Source: Pseudomonadota bacterium (lineage in GTDB: Bacteria > Myxococcota_A > Polyangia > Polyangiales > Polyangiaceae). From it: 8,209 nt of DNA. Positions 6,065 to 8,209 of this stretch are shown one piece after another. Both the position numbers and the translations under genes were made by a program. The DNA lies in assembly GCA_023402175.1 (NCBI GenBank), contig JAEXCN010000265.1, positions 1 to 8,209 on the forward strand. The letters run 5' to 3'. Numbering within the stretch: the stretch's first letter is position 1; each line of letters opens with the position of its first letter. Under the pieces are notes generated by a model. That model had not been told where the DNA came from. It saw nothing but the letters and a program-made list of their open reading frames with translations, and made no database searches.

Positions 6065-8209
6065 ATGAAACGGCGGGCCTGGTCTCTCGCGTCTCTCGCA
6101 TCTCTCGCAGCGCTCGGTTTCCCGCTGACGGCGTACGCCGCCGATTTCGACGCTGCATCGAACGGCCTTCGCATCGCGCCGGGTGCCCTGAAGTCCATCG
6201 ACTTCGAGAGCGCCGATGGCCTCTCCGGAATCGAGCTCACGACGTGGGCGTCGACGCAGGGCTACCCTGAGCTCGAGCGTACGAAGATCACGAGCGCCGA
6301 TCAGATCGCCGATCGCCTGACGGAAGCCGCCGACGCCATCGAAGGCGCACACGCCATGCGTCTCGGCGACGGCAACGGCCTCGCGATCACGGACGAAGCG
6401 GTCTTCACGCAGGTCAAAGACGGTCGTTTCGCGGTGACGCTCTGGGCTCGGGCCGATGGCGCGGGTCCCGTCGTGCAGGTCCTCTACGATCGCGACGCGG
6501 ACAACATCTACGGCGGCCGCTCGCAATACGCGCTCGTCCGCGCGATTCGCACCGGTCGCGAGACCACCGACGGCTGGGCCGAGTACGGTACCGGACCGCT
6601 CGATGGCTCCGTGTGGGGCGTCCCCGCTCGCGCCGTCGTGATCCTGCCGACGCTGAACAACGCCGACAAGAAGGCTTCCTTCCTCGTCGACGCGCTCGAG
6701 ATCCGCGCAGTCGAGGGCAAGCCGGTCGCGCCGCTCGCGTGCACGCAGGCGAACGTCGACGCCGTCTGCGGTGCCGAGGGCGACTGCATGTTCGGCCACT
6801 GCATCTCGTCGACCGTCACGTGGGGCGTCAATCCTCCGGCCGCTCACCGCGCGGAGATCGCCGAGCGCTGGATCCAGTTCGGCACGCGATTCATCGGCGA
6901 CCGAAACGCCGCCAAGAACGGCGCAACCATCCTCGCTCCGCAGGCGCGCGAGCTCGCGAAGAGCGCGCCTTCGTCACGACAGTTCTACGGCGGGCTCAAC
7001 CGGCTCGTGAATCTCCTTCGCGACAACCACACCACCTTCGGCTCGCCCTCGAACTTCACGAGCTTCGCTCCGCAGGTGCAGCAGGGCAGCTCCAGCGTGA
7101 TGGGCGCGTGCTTCGGGATCGTCGAGAAAGACATCATGGGCGGCGGGCTCGGCTTCGCGGTGTTCCGCTCGAGCACCAGCCCGACGTCGGGGATCCCGCT
7201 CCAGCGCGGCGACGTCATCATCTCGATCGACGGGCAAGACCCGAAGGCGTGGGTCGACGAGGTCTGGCCTCGGTACGCAACGACACTGCCGAACGATCCG
7301 AAGGCCGACTGGGGCAGCGTCGCCGGCGATCTCTCGAGCCTCATCACGTCTCGCGCGAGCACGGTCGTCCTCGAGCGCTGCGCCTCTGCCTCCTCGTGCG
7401 AGCCCGCAGCTCGCCAGAAGGTCACGATCGACATCGCGAGCATCGTCTACGAGGTCCTCACCTCGCCGAGCGAAGGTTCGACGAGCTCGCCGCGGTTCGC
7501 GTGCTCGCAGCGCTTCAGCGACACGGTGTCGACAGAGAGCAACGCCGGCTTCGGCGAAGATGTCGTCCTCACGGCGAAGGGCACGGTCGGCGAGACGCGC
7601 GTTCAGTTCGACGGCTTCGTCGGAGAGGGACAGTGGGAATCGTCGATGACGAACGTGTTCTCGAGCGGCGCGTCCAGCGTCCTCATGGACGCGCGCATGG
7701 GTCACGGCGGCTACTACACGACGGTGGAGCACTTGTTCCACTTGCTCCGCGGAGTGAACGAGCCGATGGGCGTCTTCTCCGTCGGCCGCGGTAGCTACGA
7801 CATGATCGATCCGCCGTCGCTGCTCGGTCGTCTCTCGAGCTGCGTCGGCGACCCGTTCGGCGGCGACTTCTGGGGCTGCTACGCCGGCAACGCGAACGGC
7901 TTCTTCGCGCAGCAGGCGTCGCCGCCGGGAGCCACGACGAAGATCGCATGGCTCAACACGCGCGACGTGTCCGCGAACGACTTCATGCCCCGCCTCCTCA
8001 AGGAGCGCACCGGGTTCAAGATCTTCGCGCCACACCCGACGAGCGGCGCGTTCGGCGCCATTCTCCAGCTGCCCTCGGTAGCGAGCGGCTGGTCCGGCGC
8101 GAGCCTCCAGATCCAGGACGCACGCTTCGCCGCGTCGCTCGACGACGTCGCCGATGCGCGCTGGGAGAGCGGTCACGGCGTCGAGCCGGACGTCGTCGTC
8201 GTCCAGAAG
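6065..8209 (+). CDS. Secreted S41-type (tail-specific/tricorn-like) peptidase homologue, 3' partial
   Basis: An open frame of 715 residues that runs off the right edge without a stop. A signal peptide (1-26, ending TAYAA) directs export. Residues 27-220 look beta-rich, beginning SIDFESADGLSG (44-55), and resemble a carbohydrate-binding-like jellyroll; this is tentative. A Cys-rich linker follows (C226, C235, C241, C246). Residues 265-325 are helical and end in LLRDNHTTFG (317-326), the counterpart of the S41 D-G-H-T motif. A PDZ-like segment contains GIPLQRGDVIISIDG (376-390). The S41 core has SVLMDARMGHGG (538-549, compare DLRGNGGG), a Cys-containing insertion (575-625), VSANDF (635-640) with Ser636 as likely nucleophile, TSGAFGA (659-665) and GHGVEPDVVV (704-713). 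No Lys is seen at the CtpA-type dyad position, so any catalysis would be tricorn/IRBP-like. The ATG at 6065 gives the only signal peptide; no Shine-Dalgarno is present. Substrate unknown. Confidence 0.85.
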   Translation, partial: MKRRAWSLASLASLAALGFPLTAYAADFDAASNGLRIAPGALKSIDFESADGLSGIELTTWASTQGYPELERTKITSADQIADRLTEAADAIEGAHAMRLGDGNGLAITDEAVFTQVKDGRFAVTLWARADGAGPVVQVLYDRDADNIYGGRSQYALVRAIRTGRETTDGWAEYGTGPLDGSVWGVPARAVVILPTLNNADKKASFLVDALEIRAVEGKPVAPLACTQANVDAVCGAEGDCMFGHCISSTVTWGVNPPAAHRAEIAERWIQFGTRFIGDRNAAKNGATILAPQARELAKSAPSSRQFYGGLNRLVNLLRDNHTTFGSPSNFTSFAPQVQQGSSSVMGACFGIVEKDIMGGGLGFAVFRSSTSPTSGIPLQRGDVIISIDGQDPKAWVDEVWPRYATTLPNDPKADWGSVAGDLSSLITSRASTVVLERCASASSCEPAARQKVTIDIASIVYEVLTSPSEGSTSSPRFACSQRFSDTVSTESNAGFGEDVVLTAKGTVGETRVQFDGFVGEGQWESSMTNVFSSGASSVLMDARMGHGGYYTTVEHLFHLLRGVNEPMGVFSVGRGSYDMIDPPSLLGRLSSCVGDPFGGDFWGCYAGNANGFFAQQASPPGATTKIAWLNTRDVSANDFMPRLLKERTGFKIFAPHPTSGAFGAILQLPSVASGWSGASLQIQDARFAASLDDVADARWESGHGVEPDVVVVQK
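6083..6109 (+). repeat. Three tandem copies of a 9-bp unit in the signal peptide
   Basis: TCTCTCGCG, TCTCTCGCA and TCTCTCGCA lie end to end and encode Ser-Leu-Ala three times (residues 7-15) within the hydrophobic core of the S41 protein's signal peptide. Gain or loss of a unit by replication slippage would stay in frame and change only the length of the hydrophobic core. Confidence 0.85.

Noticed and set aside
6613..7794. 393-codon plus-strand frame within the S41 gene
   Set aside because: It is an out-of-frame, Arg/His-rich translation overlapping a frame with signal peptide, PDZ and S41 motifs.
6974..8176. 400-codon open frame on the minus strand opposite the S41 gene
   Set aside because: It mirrors the S41 coding frame, shows no domain, and its Arg/Glu/Ala bias is that of an antisense shadow.

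Overview
The window is GC-rich DNA (by eye roughly two-thirds G+C, with strong C/G preference at third codon positions). It is densely packed with bacterial genes. The secreted Cys-rich S41-like protein, the Cys-rich small lipoprotein and the sigma-54-like promoter suggest a myxobacterium-type organism (Myxococcota, perhaps Polyangia). That placement is inference; no rRNA or marker gene is present to fix it.

Layout. (1) Bases 1-1197, plus strand: the C-terminal part of a polytopic membrane protein of GT-C glycosyltransferase type, cut by the left edge. (2) Bases 1203 to about 2326, minus strand, convergent with (1): a family 2 glycosyltransferase followed, with an ATGA overlap, by a small DUF2304-type membrane protein. 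This is a common pairing in envelope polysaccharide or lipid glycosylation loci. (3) Bases 2371-5850, plus strand, divergent from (2): a four-gene, fully overlapping operon. It holds a class IV PLP enzyme (pabC-like), aminodeoxychorismate synthase component I (pabB), the glutamine amidotransferase component II (pabA) and a small Cys-rich lipoprotein of unknown function. Every junction is a 4-base GTGA or ATGA overlap. The first three genes encode the complete route from chorismate to p-aminobenzoate, the folate precursor. (4) Bases 5851-6064: a 214-base intergenic region with a weak terminator-like hairpin, a 7-bp inverted repeat and a good sigma-54 (-24/-12) promoter match. (5) From 6065 to the right edge, plus strand: a large secreted S41-type (tail-specific/tricorn-like) peptidase homologue with an N-terminal beta-rich region, a Cys-rich linker, a PDZ-like segment and the S41 core. 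Its 3' end is outside the window.

No mobile elements, CRISPR arrays, tRNAs or rRNAs were seen. I found no clearly new multi-gene system. The points most worth a second look are: the lipoprotein translationally tied to the PABA operon; a Glu-to-Cys change at the PLP ring-nitrogen position of the PabC-like enzyme; and the sigma-54-like promoter whose predicted start lies only about 2 bases from the start codon of the S41 gene.
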